Part shown: positions 1 to 8,829 of the stretch, piece after piece
How positions within the stretch are numbered: the stretch's first letter is position 1
Layout: every line of letters starts with the position of its first letter
From: a virus
Virus record (IMG/VR): IMGVR_UViG_3300020180_000023
Span: 1 to 50,399 of that record
DNA: 50,399 nt
Reading direction: 5' to 3' (one strand)
Notes under the pieces: model-generated
Databases searched by the model: none
Seen by the model: the letters and a program-made list of their open reading frames with translations, nothing else
Told to the model about the DNA's origin: nothing
Program-made: the position numbers and the translations under genes

Positions 1-224
1 GCTACTACGCGAGCGTAGATACGTCCCATCTCGGCGGATAAGAAGAAATGCCAGCTTGATAGGACAGAAAGTATTTCGTCCTGGTTCCTTGGCGTTAGTG
101 ATGCGAAGCCTGAGCCGCTTAATTTAACAGCGTCTCTTATTGCGTCATTTTCTGGAGAAACAATAAAACTGAGGCCAGTTGCGTGGCGCCAGTTTTTTAT
201 TTCTTCGAGTTCATTTTTATCCAC
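1..224 (-). CDS. Partial unknown protein downstream of recA/uvsX genes
   Basis: An open frame enters from the left edge and begins at a GTG preceded by GGAGGAA. About 74 residues are visible, mixed charged then hydrophobic, ending near FLSAEMGRIYARV at the window edge. No stop is seen. It follows the nuclease-fold and RecA/UvsX genes on the same strand, so a role in recombination is possible; the helical character would fit a small recombination mediator of the UvsY type. That is inference from position only and the family is not recognised. Confidence 0.6.
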   Translation of the reverse strand, partial: MDKNELEEIKNWRHATGLSFIVSPENDAIRDAVKLSGSGFASLTPRNQDEILSVLSSWHFFLSAEMGRIYARVV

Positions 225-265
225 GCTTCCTCCATGTTCAGATTGTAGGCGAAAGCGATTATTTT

Positions 266-673
266 TCAACTGGTCGGTTTAATCAGACTTAAAATCTTTT
301 CTTCGCTCGCATTGTAGGGGATTAACACGAGCCGTATAGAATTTAACTCGCACCAGGATGCTTTACGTCTATCTCTCTGTTGTTGTTCAATGAGCTTTGA
401 TTTGTCACCATGAAAAAACTTACTATACTTGTAGTGTTGTTGGCCCTGGACTTCTACAGCTACTCGCGCTATAGGAAGGAAGAAGTCTAGATACAGACCT
501 TCGCCTGGAAGAGTAAACTCCTCCAGGATATAGTCTCCGTTATATTCGCGGGCTAGTATGCCGCCAACGTCGCTTTGGAACAACCCCCTACCTTCTCCTA
601 CTTCTTTTCTTTTCCATTTAGAAGGACGAATGTCTATGGAGTATTCCTTGCCCGCCAAGCTGGTAAATTTCAA
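266..673 (-). CDS. Small PD-(D/E)xK-like nuclease-fold protein
   Basis: 135 residues. Residues 61-80 read YLDFFLPIARVAVEVQGQQH, the arrangement seen in Vsr/very-short-patch-like and related nucleases: Asp63 in a hydrophobic strand, then Glu74-Val-Gln76 in the next strand, then His80. A basic segment (KSKLIEQQQRDRRKAS) follows and a last strand carries the LVLIPYN motif. The usual catalytic Lys is replaced by Gln, as happens in some members of this superfamily. The start overlaps the recombinase stop by 4 bases, so the two are translated together. A role in recombination or repair, cutting branched or nicked DNA, is likely but the substrate is unknown. The fold call is moderately sure; activity is inferred. 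Confidence 0.7.
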   Translation of the reverse strand: MKFTSLAGKEYSIDIRPSKWKRKEVGEGRGLFQSDVGGILAREYNGDYILEEFTLPGEGLYLDFFLPIARVAVEVQGQQHYKYSKFFHGDKSKLIEQQQRDRRKASWCELNSIRLVLIPYNASEEKILSLIKPTS

Positions 674-1770
674 TCTTCGAATATCTCCCTAATCTTCTTC
701 CTCATGTCGTCTCTAACGACCTTATCGGTTTCGATTAGTTCTCTCAGTCCTTCTTCTCGGTATTTCTTATCGGCATAGGAAAGCCAGCCGCCAGCCTTTT
801 CTACAATACCGTAATCTACTGCTGCGCCTAACAAGTCTCCTACGCGGTCAATTCCAAAGCCATACAGGATAGGAACTTCAACCTCTAGGAATGGGCGGTT
901 AACGTTGTTTTTGATTACTCTACAAGTAACGGTTTGTCCAATCTTGTTGCCGTCCTTGTCTTCAATAATGCCGCTCATCTTTCTACTCAACCTAATGCGC
1001 TGGGCTGCCATGTCAGGAATAGCCTTGCCGCCCTTAGTTGTATCACCCGAAGCATATGGATTAAGGTTGGCTGTGATATGACTGATAAACAACAGTGTGC
1101 ATTTATTGCGTTCCGCTGGCCCCAATATGCTTCTTACCATCTTCCAAGCAAGACGAGCAACTAGACCCATCGTTTGCTTTTCTGCACCTTCGGCGCCTTC
1201 AACTTCAGGCATCAATGCAGACAGAGAGTCAAACACTATGAAGCAGCCAGGGACTTGAGTTACACACTTCTTGACCATATTTACGGCCTCTTCGCCGTCG
1301 TCTGGTCTAATGACAGTGAACATCTTCTTGTCAATCCCCTTGACCATATTTACTTGCGCTTCGCGCAATTTCCTTTCTAGGTCAAAGTAATATACTGGCT
1401 TGCCCATCCTGATGGCATTTGCCGCAGCCTCTAGAGCAAACGTAGTTTTACCAACTTGGTTCTCACCAAAGTATTCAACTACAGAGCCCTCAATAAACGG
1501 AATCTTGAGAATAAGGTCTAGCTTAATACTTCCAGTAGAGATGGACTTCAAATTTGAGTCTTTGAAATTCTCTCCTAGTGTAATCTTTGCGCCGCCCTCT
1601 TTAACCAACTCGGCATTAAATGAAGCTATTTGCTCTGCTGTTGCAGCTTCGCGAGCCAAGTTATCAGTGTTGGTTTTCTTGCCTTTCTTTCCCTTTGCGT
1701 CAGGAGCCGGAGTTTTATCCCCAGCCCCCTCTTCCTCTGGTTGTTGTGCTTGTTGTGTAGCTTCAGCCAT
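670..1770 (-). CDS. RecA/UvsX-type recombinase
   Basis: 366 residues from the chosen ATG. ATP-binding core: Walker A GENQVGKTT near residues 102-110, the strand YYFDLERKL following it, and Walker B CFIVFDSLSAL with Asp near 181. The loop VARLAWKMVRSILGPAERN and the HITANLNPYASGDTTKGGKA stretch correspond to DNA-binding loop L2 and the strand before it. The N-terminus is a low-complexity Pro/Glu/Lys tail of about 40 residues. An ATG two codons further upstream sits only one base from AGAGG, so the second ATG (six bases from AGAGGA) is preferred. The protein would form filaments on single-stranded DNA and drive strand exchange in recombination-dependent replication. It overlaps the MazG-like gene by 8 bases upstream and the nuclease-fold gene by 4 downstream. 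Confidence 0.93.
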   Translation of the reverse strand: MAEATQQAQQPEEEGAGDKTPAPDAKGKKGKKTNTDNLAREAATAEQIASFNAELVKEGGAKITLGENFKDSNLKSISTGSIKLDLILKIPFIEGSVVEYFGENQVGKTTFALEAAANAIRMGKPVYYFDLERKLREAQVNMVKGIDKKMFTVIRPDDGEEAVNMVKKCVTQVPGCFIVFDSLSALMPEVEGAEGAEKQTMGLVARLAWKMVRSILGPAERNKCTLLFISHITANLNPYASGDTTKGGKAIPDMAAQRIRLSRKMSGIIEDKDGNKIGQTVTCRVIKNNVNRPFLEVEVPILYGFGIDRVGDLLGAAVDYGIVEKAGGWLSYADKKYREEGLRELIETDKVVRDDMRKKIREIFED

Positions 1771-2146
1771 TTCCATTCCTCTTCTTATTCATTCTCTCTG
1801 TGCCACGGCGCAAAATATCCTCTGGCACAATACCATTCTGTTCTGCACAAAGAAGGGCGCTATTAATCAGTCCAGCGAGCGAATCTGTTAGGCGCTCCTT
1901 TGGATTTACACCCTCTGCCTTAAACTTCTTAAGCTTTGCGGTAGACCCACCAATAGCTACTGCTGCTTCTGAAGCTTGACCTAGCTCTTCTGTAAGCTGG
2001 CATAGATAATGCAATTCGTTGTTCGGCCTATTTCTATTCTCCCTATATAGTCTCATTTCCTCCAAGTAGTCTGTTAGAGCCTTTAGGGCATCTACTGATG
2101 CTTTGACTTTAGTTACGGACCTAGGTGCCTTTGGTGCTAATGCCAT
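1763..2146 (-). CDS. MazG-like all-alpha NTP pyrophosphohydrolase candidate
   Basis: 127 residues, nearly all helical. The segment LTEELGQASEAA (Glu53, Glu54, Glu60) followed by KERLTDSLAGLINSA (Glu84, Asp88) resembles the metal-binding EExxE...ExxxD layout of MazG/dUTPase-like all-alpha NTP pyrophosphatases. The C-terminal phrase GIVPEDILRRGTERMNKK also matches the end of MazG-like domains. The first motif has Gln where Glu is usual, so activity is uncertain. Such phage enzymes remove non-canonical or alarmone nucleotides. The ATG has a good AGGAGA site. The gene overlaps its upstream neighbour by 26 bases and the recombinase gene by 8. Confidence 0.6.
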   Translation of the reverse strand: MALAPKAPRSVTKVKASVDALKALTDYLEEMRLYRENRNRPNNELHYLCQLTEELGQASEAAVAIGGSTAKLKKFKAEGVNPKERLTDSLAGLINSALLCAEQNGIVPEDILRRGTERMNKKRNGNG

Positions 2147-2591
2147 TTTGAATCTCCTGAATTCTATCGAACAGGCCCAACTTCTTCTTTATTACTGGAC
2201 GGGATTCCCTGAGGTCTGGACCTTCAACTCTTGTAACCTCGGGCTTCACTTCACTAATGTCTTTTGGATATGCTAACCGCGCAGTCTGTTCCCTCATCTT
2301 CTGGAGGAAGACGTTCATCTGCGCATAGTCTGTATAGGTAGTAATGTATTCTTTGAGTGAGATTTCAAGAAGTCTCTTCTCTCCAAATTCTTTCATGAAC
2401 TTGCGAACGGCTTGAATCTCTCTACCGAATCTGAACTTGTATCTTGTATCAGTCCAAAAACGCTGAGGTAAGCGAACTCCACAATTCATCCGGGTCATGG
2501 CCATTTCTACGAGCCATGCCGCCAAATCCATTTTATGACCAGGAGTTGAGTGGGAATTATACTTAATCGCCGCTGGTTTCTTTTTCGCCAC
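2121..2591 (-). CDS. Unknown protein, first gene of the recombinase block
   Basis: 156 residues, basic N-terminus (AKKKPAAIKY), then helical segments with many Arg/Lys and a C-terminal amphipathic stretch. No family recognised. It begins at GTG, 6 bases after GAAGAGG. It is the first gene after an intergenic gap holding the bipartite promoter-like element at 2635-2674, and it overlaps the MazG-like gene, so it probably leads a transcript running into recA/uvsX. A DNA- or RNA-binding role would fit its charge but is not shown. Confidence 0.75.
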   Translation of the reverse strand: MAKKKPAAIKYNSHSTPGHKMDLAAWLVEMAMTRMNCGVRLPQRFWTDTRYKFRFGREIQAVRKFMKEFGEKRLLEISLKEYITTYTDYAQMNVFLQKMREQTARLAYPKDISEVKPEVTRVEGPDLRESRPVIKKKLGLFDRIQEIQNGISTKGT

Positions 2592-2634
2592 TGGTTACCT
2601 CTTCCGCTTCTTTTCTTACTCCGCTTATAGTCAA

Positions 2635-2674
2635 TCACTATACAGTATGATAGGCGGTCATCTCACTCCTTCAA
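2635..2674 (-). promoter_or_regulatory. Bipartite promoter-like element, copy 1
   Basis: On the minus strand TTGAAG, 21 bases, then TACTGTATAGTGA. The same two blocks with exactly the same spacing occur at 39590-39629. It sits in the gap between the 595-residue tail protein and the recombinase block, about 45 bases before the GTG of the 156-residue protein. This suits an early or middle promoter that uncouples the replication genes from the tail genes. Confidence 0.45.
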
Positions 2675-2694
2675 GTGGGCAGTTTAATATCTTT

Positions 2695-4482
2695 TTAACT
2701 GTGAGTTTGGCAGTTTCCGTAAGCCGTTGCTGGAACTGGTGGGTCGTTTTGGATACATCCGTCGCCAGCAAAAACGCTTGGAGTTTCGCCACATGGAACA
2801 TTTAGGTGAACGCCAGCGCAATACTCGCAGTTTAGCCTTGGTGCAGGAAGGAATGAAGGTTCGCATTCGATATACTCTGGTATCTCTCTTGTTACGCCGC
2901 CAGGAGTGGATGGATTTGGGAATTCTGGAGAGATTGTTCCGACGCTAGCCGCGCCCTCACCACAGCACGCGATTAGTGCTGGGATAAGAGATGAGCTAAT
3001 CCAAGTATTAACTTGTGCAATACAACTTTGGGCCAAAGCTTCGGCATAACCAGCTAGTGCATCATATACAACCGCATCGTTATTGGTTGCGTTCTGTATA
3101 GCATTGGCGTTCGATATTTGAATATTTGTATGAACGCACAGTAGACTAGAAGCTACTGAGCCGAAGTTAATGTCATTAGTTTGAGGCAAGCTATAGCCAG
3201 CGGGTTGATGGCGAGTAGCGGGAATGGTTCCGCCGTCGCCACCCCAGCTAGTTATCATGTTGCAGAAAAATGTCATGCGCTCGGCTATTGAAACGTCATT
3301 GGAGGCTAGGCGTTCGAAGTGGCCGCCGTTTAATTCGCATTCGTCAATCTTTACGGCGAAGTCCCAAACACATCCTTCGTCATTAAAGAATATGGTTCCT
3401 AGGTGATACTTGCCGTCAGATGGCGCGCACATCTCATCAGGAGGAATATTTTCGGCTGTAAAGTTTAGCTGGCCATCCTTGTCGCTTCCAACCATATTGA
3501 AGTGGGCAGTTGTTTTAATATCAACGTGCGTGCCAGTGTAAGTTTCTTCATCTCCAACTACTTCTGGTCCAGTGGCTACGCCGTGACAATCCGTTGCGTC
3601 TGGTCCTGGAATAGTAAAAATAGAGCTTAGCGGAGCTACAGTCTTTGTCTCGTCGTCATACCATCTGTGGCCTAGGTGAGTTAGTGCCTCGCCGCTCTGT
3701 TCAAAGTCACTATCCTTACCAGTAACTCCGTGTTGGTCTTCTGTTTTCCTAACCCAGAAGACATCAGTAATTTTACCCTTAAGAAATGGGAATCCAAACT
3801 CTTTGTCTGGATTTGTTCCAAACATTAGAGTGCCAAGGTCTTCCTTTCCCTGTCCCGTAATTAGGTCGTTAAATACGCTCCATGAGCCGCTTCTCTCGTC
3901 CCACCTTCCAATAATAGGTCCATGTTTCCAAGTTTCGCGAGCTAACTTATGACTTTCGTCATTCTTACGAGGGTCTTGTGGGTCAGGGTCAGTTGGACGC
4001 ATGGCTACAGTTTTGCCGTAACCAGCTACCATTGCAGGCATACGCAAACCTAGTCCTCTAGCTGCAAACTCATCTGCCGCCTTTGGATTGTTTCTAAACT
4101 CTTCTACAGTATCCTTATTAACTACAAAGGTTACTTGTTGAATTTCGTTAGCTAACTTATAGAGGTTGAAATCTCTGGCTGTGCCAGTTCCATCACCGTA
4201 TACGTCCTCTTCCAGTGTGGGCTGAGAATCAGCCATAAACTGTGAGTTAAATAGCGTGAGCCATGCGTCATGGGAAGTGCCAAAGGTTAATTTCCAACTC
4301 AAGTCATCCTTAGCGAATGCGCCTGGAGGTTGAGAAGTAATGACCATAGGAGATGAATCAGTTGGTATTTTCCCAGCATCAGACTCTTGTCCTGCGCCCC
4401 ACTGACGACCACTAAAGGCATAGGTTTGGCTAGGGAATATAACTCCCTGGATATAATCTATGTTTCCGTTTTGTTTAGTCAA
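2695..4482 (-). CDS. Tail/virion-associated structural protein, Cys-rich C-terminus
   Basis: About 595 residues from TTG. A TTG start is preferred because GGAGGAG lies 8 bases before it and the overlap with the upstream gene is only 8 bases (TTGACTAA). An in-frame ATG at 4533 has no visible ribosome site and would force a 59-base overlap. The chain is soluble, rich in Gly, Asp and Thr. Its last 90 residues are Pro- and Cys-rich (NCEYCAGVHLNVPC). No membrane segment and no catalytic motif were recognised. It closes the tail-tip run after the fibre, so a minor tail or adhesion-associated protein is the best guess. Confidence 0.7.
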   Translation of the reverse strand: MTKQNGNIDYIQGVIFPSQTYAFSGRQWGAGQESDAGKIPTDSSPMVITSQPPGAFAKDDLSWKLTFGTSHDAWLTLFNSQFMADSQPTLEEDVYGDGTGTARDFNLYKLANEIQQVTFVVNKDTVEEFRNNPKAADEFAARGLGLRMPAMVAGYGKTVAMRPTDPDPQDPRKNDESHKLARETWKHGPIIGRWDERSGSWSVFNDLITGQGKEDLGTLMFGTNPDKEFGFPFLKGKITDVFWVRKTEDQHGVTGKDSDFEQSGEALTHLGHRWYDDETKTVAPLSSIFTIPGPDATDCHGVATGPEVVGDEETYTGTHVDIKTTAHFNMVGSDKDGQLNFTAENIPPDEMCAPSDGKYHLGTIFFNDEGCVWDFAVKIDECELNGGHFERLASNDVSIAERMTFFCNMITSWGGDGGTIPATRHQPAGYSLPQTNDINFGSVASSLLCVHTNIQISNANAIQNATNNDAVVYDALAGYAEALAQSCIAQVNTWISSSLIPALIACCGEGAASVGTISPEFPNPSTPGGVTREIPEYIECEPSFLPAPRLNCEYCAGVHLNVPCGETPSVFAGDGCIQNDPPVPATAYGNCQTHS

Positions 4483-6847
4483 AGCTGTCAACTCCTCCAG
4501 TGGTTGGGGAACTTGGCGTTGTTCCTCTTCCATTAAACTGTCTGTTTATTCTTGTGCGATATTTGTCGATAAACGCTATGGAATCCTGTGGCAAATTCCT
4601 AGCGCCGCCTCTTCTTAAGAATAGGCTGATTTTTGCAAGGTCTTCTTTACTCAACTCACCGAACTTCCTCAAGAAGCTTTGTAGTTGATATTGTGTTGAA
4701 ACTCCATCAATTCCAATATTGATATTTATGTTGTTGATATTTGAATTTCGGCCAAGCGACTCTCCAATGGAGAATTCAGGGAAGCCGGCAATAGAAACGT
4801 CGGCGGTTTGAACTTCTCTTACTGTGCTACTTTGGTTGTCGCACTTAATCTGCATAGCATCCAACATGACGGTATAGCCGCCAAATTCCCATGGGCAAAA
4901 TCCGTCATCAACCTCAATCTCTAGTCTTCCTTCACTTGTTGGCCCAGTGGTTTCTGAGAAAACTGGACCATAGCGGAGATACTTGGACCTAGTTGGAACG
5001 TATACATTTAGTGGTTGGAAGTAGCGGCCGAAAATCTGTATGCCTGCAGCATGGCCGCCATAAAGCTCTAGTAGGTTGTCTAGCGACGCCTTGGCCTGTT
5101 CTACAGTTACTCCGTCAGCAGTTGTAGTGCTGTCCGAATTAATTTCCTTAATTTTCAATAATACAAATTCTGATAGCTCGGCAGTATTTGGTTTAGCCTC
5201 CATTACAGGCGCATCTATCCTTACTATATTACTATTATCTTCAATAGTCGCCGAAACAAACAGCTTGCCATTTGAATCAACAAACCAGTTGCCTTTATCT
5301 GCTTCTGTAGTCCAGGCTGATTCATTCGCTGTGTTATTTGAGAATGAATTCGCTAGTGCCATAGTCAGAGTGTTTGTACCTTGGAATCCGGCTTGTCCTG
5401 GGAATACTTGTCCTTCAGAGTTTCCAAAAATATTACTTAAGTCTACTTGAAATCCAAGTATATTACCTTGGGTGTTTGAAAATTCTACATAGCACCTGGT
5501 TTTACCCTGGTCATTCCTAAAAAACTCGTCAGCATCATTATCTCCAGCGACGACACCAATAGTCCAAGCTGCGTCGATTTTGTCGGAATCTAAAATGGTA
5601 GTAAATACAAATCGTTTGCCGTAACTATTTTCGGCATGACCCTTAAGTTTATCAAAAACTCTTCCTACAATTTCTCTACCAAAATCAGTGATATGGCCGT
5701 GATTTCTAGCTGGGTTACGCCCAAAGTTTTGTTTAACAGCGTCAATCTCTTTATCAAAGAGTGGTCTTACGAGGTCGTCTGACAAACCTCCTCCGTATCG
5801 ACTAAAGCCGCCGCCTCCATTATTTGAAGAGGATATGAGTAGCCAAGTCTCCCAACTTTGACGACTAGCGAGCACCACCCTCATTTCCATCTCTGTCATG
5901 TAATATTTGTCGTCGCCACCCTCAGATGACAAGTCAATTGGCTCATTTGCCATACCTTCAATGTTTGTAGTTCTTAAGCTCTCAACTGGAGCACCTAGCA
6001 AACAAGTGATAGCGATGTCATTGCGTAGCTCCACTCCACTGCGCGCAGACATGATATAACCAGAGTTATCAGTCAAGAAATCGGACAGGCCGATATCGAC
6101 ATTATCATTCTTGCGGTCAATTGGCTTTATAGTAACATCAATTACATTGTCGGAAGCTCTATTGCTTTCCACATACCAATCAAATGCATTTCTGGAAGCT
6201 AATTCTTGACAGAAGTCCGCTACGGACAGGAGGTTGGAATTAATTCTAACACTTCCATCAATTCTACTTTCTACCTCACTAAAGTTAAATCTGTATACTT
6301 CTCCAAAAGCCTTAGCTGTAAGTTGACCAACTGGATAGACTATCGCACCACCAATAATAATATCGCCGCCATGAAAGGCCCTTATAATCCTACTTACTTC
6401 AACTCCAGCTTGGTTCCAGCCAGAAAGGTTGAGACCAGTTATATCAAAGTCATCATAGGCTCCGAAAACGTCTATGCACGAGGAATTTGTATTAGCAATT
6501 ATTCCTGCAACATTCCTATAACCAGGAGCTAAAATCATTGGTATGGAGCGCATAATCTCGCGCGGGTCGCTCATATTTAGAGTTATAGCGCGACCTGACA
6601 CATTCCTTACATCTCTGTCATACTTGGTAACTATGCCACCGAATGTAAAGTTGGTTCCCACTTCTAGTTCGTAAAACTTACCAAGTCTAGGCTCTTGGAA
6701 TGTTACACCATTTGGCGTATCTTCAACTACCGCAACAGTGCAGGTGCTTGGCCCACTGGCTAAGCCTAGAGCAGCAGATACGTGCTTAACGTAACTGCCC
6801 AAAAACATTGATGGACCATTTTCCAAGCCTATTGATTGAACTGTCAT
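4475..6847 (-). CDS. Large tail-tip/hub-like structural protein
   Basis: 790 residues. The first 250 residues are beta-rich with short repeated strands (FYELEVGTNFTFGGIVTKYDRDVRNVSGRAITLNM) and a segment DFCQELASRNAFDWYVES resembling the hub domains of tail proteins that process a path coordinate. A Gly/Asn-rich linker lies near 330-350. The C-terminus has NINNININIGIDG and a Ser/Thr-rich tail. It starts one base after the stop of the 657-residue protein and overlaps the next gene by 8 bases. Order after the tape measure and fibre points to the tail tip; the exact role is not established. Confidence 0.7.
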   Translation of the reverse strand: MTVQSIGLENGPSMFLGSYVKHVSAALGLASGPSTCTVAVVEDTPNGVTFQEPRLGKFYELEVGTNFTFGGIVTKYDRDVRNVSGRAITLNMSDPREIMRSIPMILAPGYRNVAGIIANTNSSCIDVFGAYDDFDITGLNLSGWNQAGVEVSRIIRAFHGGDIIIGGAIVYPVGQLTAKAFGEVYRFNFSEVESRIDGSVRINSNLLSVADFCQELASRNAFDWYVESNRASDNVIDVTIKPIDRKNDNVDIGLSDFLTDNSGYIMSARSGVELRNDIAITCLLGAPVESLRTTNIEGMANEPIDLSSEGGDDKYYMTEMEMRVVLASRQSWETWLLISSSNNGGGGFSRYGGGLSDDLVRPLFDKEIDAVKQNFGRNPARNHGHITDFGREIVGRVFDKLKGHAENSYGKRFVFTTILDSDKIDAAWTIGVVAGDNDADEFFRNDQGKTRCYVEFSNTQGNILGFQVDLSNIFGNSEGQVFPGQAGFQGTNTLTMALANSFSNNTANESAWTTEADKGNWFVDSNGKLFVSATIEDNSNIVRIDAPVMEAKPNTAELSEFVLLKIKEINSDSTTTADGVTVEQAKASLDNLLELYGGHAAGIQIFGRYFQPLNVYVPTRSKYLRYGPVFSETTGPTSEGRLEIEVDDGFCPWEFGGYTVMLDAMQIKCDNQSSTVREVQTADVSIAGFPEFSIGESLGRNSNINNININIGIDGVSTQYQLQSFLRKFGELSKEDLAKISLFLRRGGARNLPQDSIAFIDKYRTRINRQFNGRGTTPSSPTTGGVDSFD

Positions 6848-8821
6848 TTATTTATATTTCCAAGCTACGCTTCTCTGGAATACCATTGTTTGTCTGTTCC
6901 AACTATACTGGTCTTCTATTTTAAATACTCTCTGTGAGCTTTCTGGCCTCTCTCCACGCGCATCGTCTGAAGGAGTATTGTTGACCAAAATATTACTTTC
7001 CGCAAGGGCTGCCGATAGAAGTAAGTTACTTACTGCTGTGGCCTGAGAACATACTGAGCCAGAAGGTGCCATTGTATACTGAATGCGAAGATTCTTCTGC
7101 AAACCAGTTACAGTTTCAATAGCCTGAAGTATTGGACCATCAGCCTTGCCTGGGATTGGAATTTCGGCCACAACTTCAGCCGCACCAGCAAAACTTACGT
7201 CAACCTGCTCATCTCTAATATTTGGATTACTTGTGCGGAAACGACTGTCGTAAGTCTCCGAGTAAGTGATGATACCACCAAGTCTATTAAATCCTAGAGT
7301 TGATGATACAGAGTTTGTTCCTACACAGTAACCACTTGGAATAATTGGAAGAACTCTAGAACGTATTGCAGGATATACGGTTCCATAAAATGCACCACTA
7401 GCTGCATTAAATCTTACTTCTGTTTTTGTTCCGCTCTCCTGAGCCAAACCGAACACTGTTCCATCAATACTTACCGAAACTAGTGATGAGTCAGTATTCT
7501 GCTCTCTACTTACCTCCCACTCCTCACGCCAGTTAAAGGTGTTTTGGTCTCTGAAAGTTCTTGATAGTGATAGAGATTTTGCAACCTCGTCCCTTTGGAC
7601 GCTTATTGATTCTATATTTCCAGACAGTGAGGCCGAAAATTGCGGCTCTGCAAAATCAATAGGATAGTTATTACTCCACACCCAATTGGTTAGCGCGTCA
7701 ACTCCAGAAGGGCTGCCCTGGCGCAAGCTTGCACTAGTAGTAACGCTCTGTGTTACCGAGCCGTCTTCGTTCCTTTCAATGCTACGAGAAACTGACCTAC
7801 TCTCGATATGCTCAACACCAGCGACACTTGGGATAGTGGACATACTGTAGTTTAATGTGCCGGCGAATCTATTCTTAGAAAGGCTGCGAGAGGTGATTGA
7901 GTTTGATGTATAAAAACCAATTTGCGGGGCTACGAAGTTATCGAAGCCATCCTGAGCATTGGCTAGTTTATCAAAAGTTGTGTCGCCATAGCCTTGAACT
8001 GTTCCATTTATTGCGAGAGACTCTACTAATCCAAGGTCTCCACGCTCCCAAGTTTGGTCAAGAGTTCTATCATCTTTGTAACTACCAGAAGCCATAATCC
8101 ATGCTTCTGAGATTTCGTAAGAACCCGCAGAAATATTTGAGTTTTCAGAACGCGTGTGATTAAAGGCACTGAAATTATCTATATCTACTAAGGATGTTAC
8201 ATAAGGAGACTTATGAAATCCACCATGGCTAGCGTCTACTGAATTGGCTCTTGCGCGCGCGTATGTGCGGGCGCTTTGTAGTGCGGAATATCCTGCGGTG
8301 GCATCATGGATACCAACGGTATTAATAGTATGACTGACAGCGACAGTATCATCCTCTTGATATTGAAATGACCAACTCTCCTGGTAGTCTTTAATTCTAT
8401 TTTCACCAAAGTCGCTTTCAATCTCAAAGACAATCTGATACTTACGATGGTTAACCATCTGAGACTCATCAAAGTCTAGGCTTACGACTCTTGGGCGCGC
8501 ATTAAATACAGTGTATCCAGAACCATCTACAACAACTAGACTTCCGCGGTCCTCGCTCAACGCAAAGGCTAGCTGGTCACTCTTTCTATCCAATAGCTCT
8601 AGACAACTTGCGTCGGGGTCAACTCCGCTAAGCGCAGGAAGAGTAGGAAGAAGGGTTCCATTAAAAGTTAAATTGGTAATAACAGCAAGCGTTGTGCTGT
8701 CATTGGCTATGCGAACATACTCCTTGCTTTCTGCCACAAGTGGCACTGGACTAAAGCAATAGGACAGTCCGTCAGACTGCCTAGTATAGAACATTCTTGT
8801 GCCAGCATTAAAATTAGCCAT
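6848..8821 (-). CDS. Beta-rich tail structural protein
   Basis: 657 residues with frequent alternation of Ser/Thr and hydrophobic residues and many short segments of the type SVTQSVTTSASLRQ and SLSRTFRDQNTFNWREEWEVSRE. This pattern suggests repeated beta-sandwich domains. The start MANFNAGTR is 9 bases after the fibre stop, and the stop abuts the 790-residue gene. No enzyme motif is seen. It probably belongs to the tail tip or the base of the fibre. The family is not recognised. Confidence 0.7.
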   Translation of the reverse strand: MANFNAGTRMFYTRQSDGLSYCFSPVPLVAESKEYVRIANDSTTLAVITNLTFNGTLLPTLPALSGVDPDASCLELLDRKSDQLAFALSEDRGSLVVVDGSGYTVFNARPRVVSLDFDESQMVNHRKYQIVFEIESDFGENRIKDYQESWSFQYQEDDTVAVSHTINTVGIHDATAGYSALQSARTYARARANSVDASHGGFHKSPYVTSLVDIDNFSAFNHTRSENSNISAGSYEISEAWIMASGSYKDDRTLDQTWERGDLGLVESLAINGTVQGYGDTTFDKLANAQDGFDNFVAPQIGFYTSNSITSRSLSKNRFAGTLNYSMSTIPSVAGVEHIESRSVSRSIERNEDGSVTQSVTTSASLRQGSPSGVDALTNWVWSNNYPIDFAEPQFSASLSGNIESISVQRDEVAKSLSLSRTFRDQNTFNWREEWEVSREQNTDSSLVSVSIDGTVFGLAQESGTKTEVRFNAASGAFYGTVYPAIRSRVLPIIPSGYCVGTNSVSSTLGFNRLGGIITYSETYDSRFRTSNPNIRDEQVDVSFAGAAEVVAEIPIPGKADGPILQAIETVTGLQKNLRIQYTMAPSGSVCSQATAVSNLLLSAALAESNILVNNTPSDDARGERPESSQRVFKIEDQYSWNRQTMVFQRSVAWKYK

Positions 8822-8829
8822 TAGTCACC

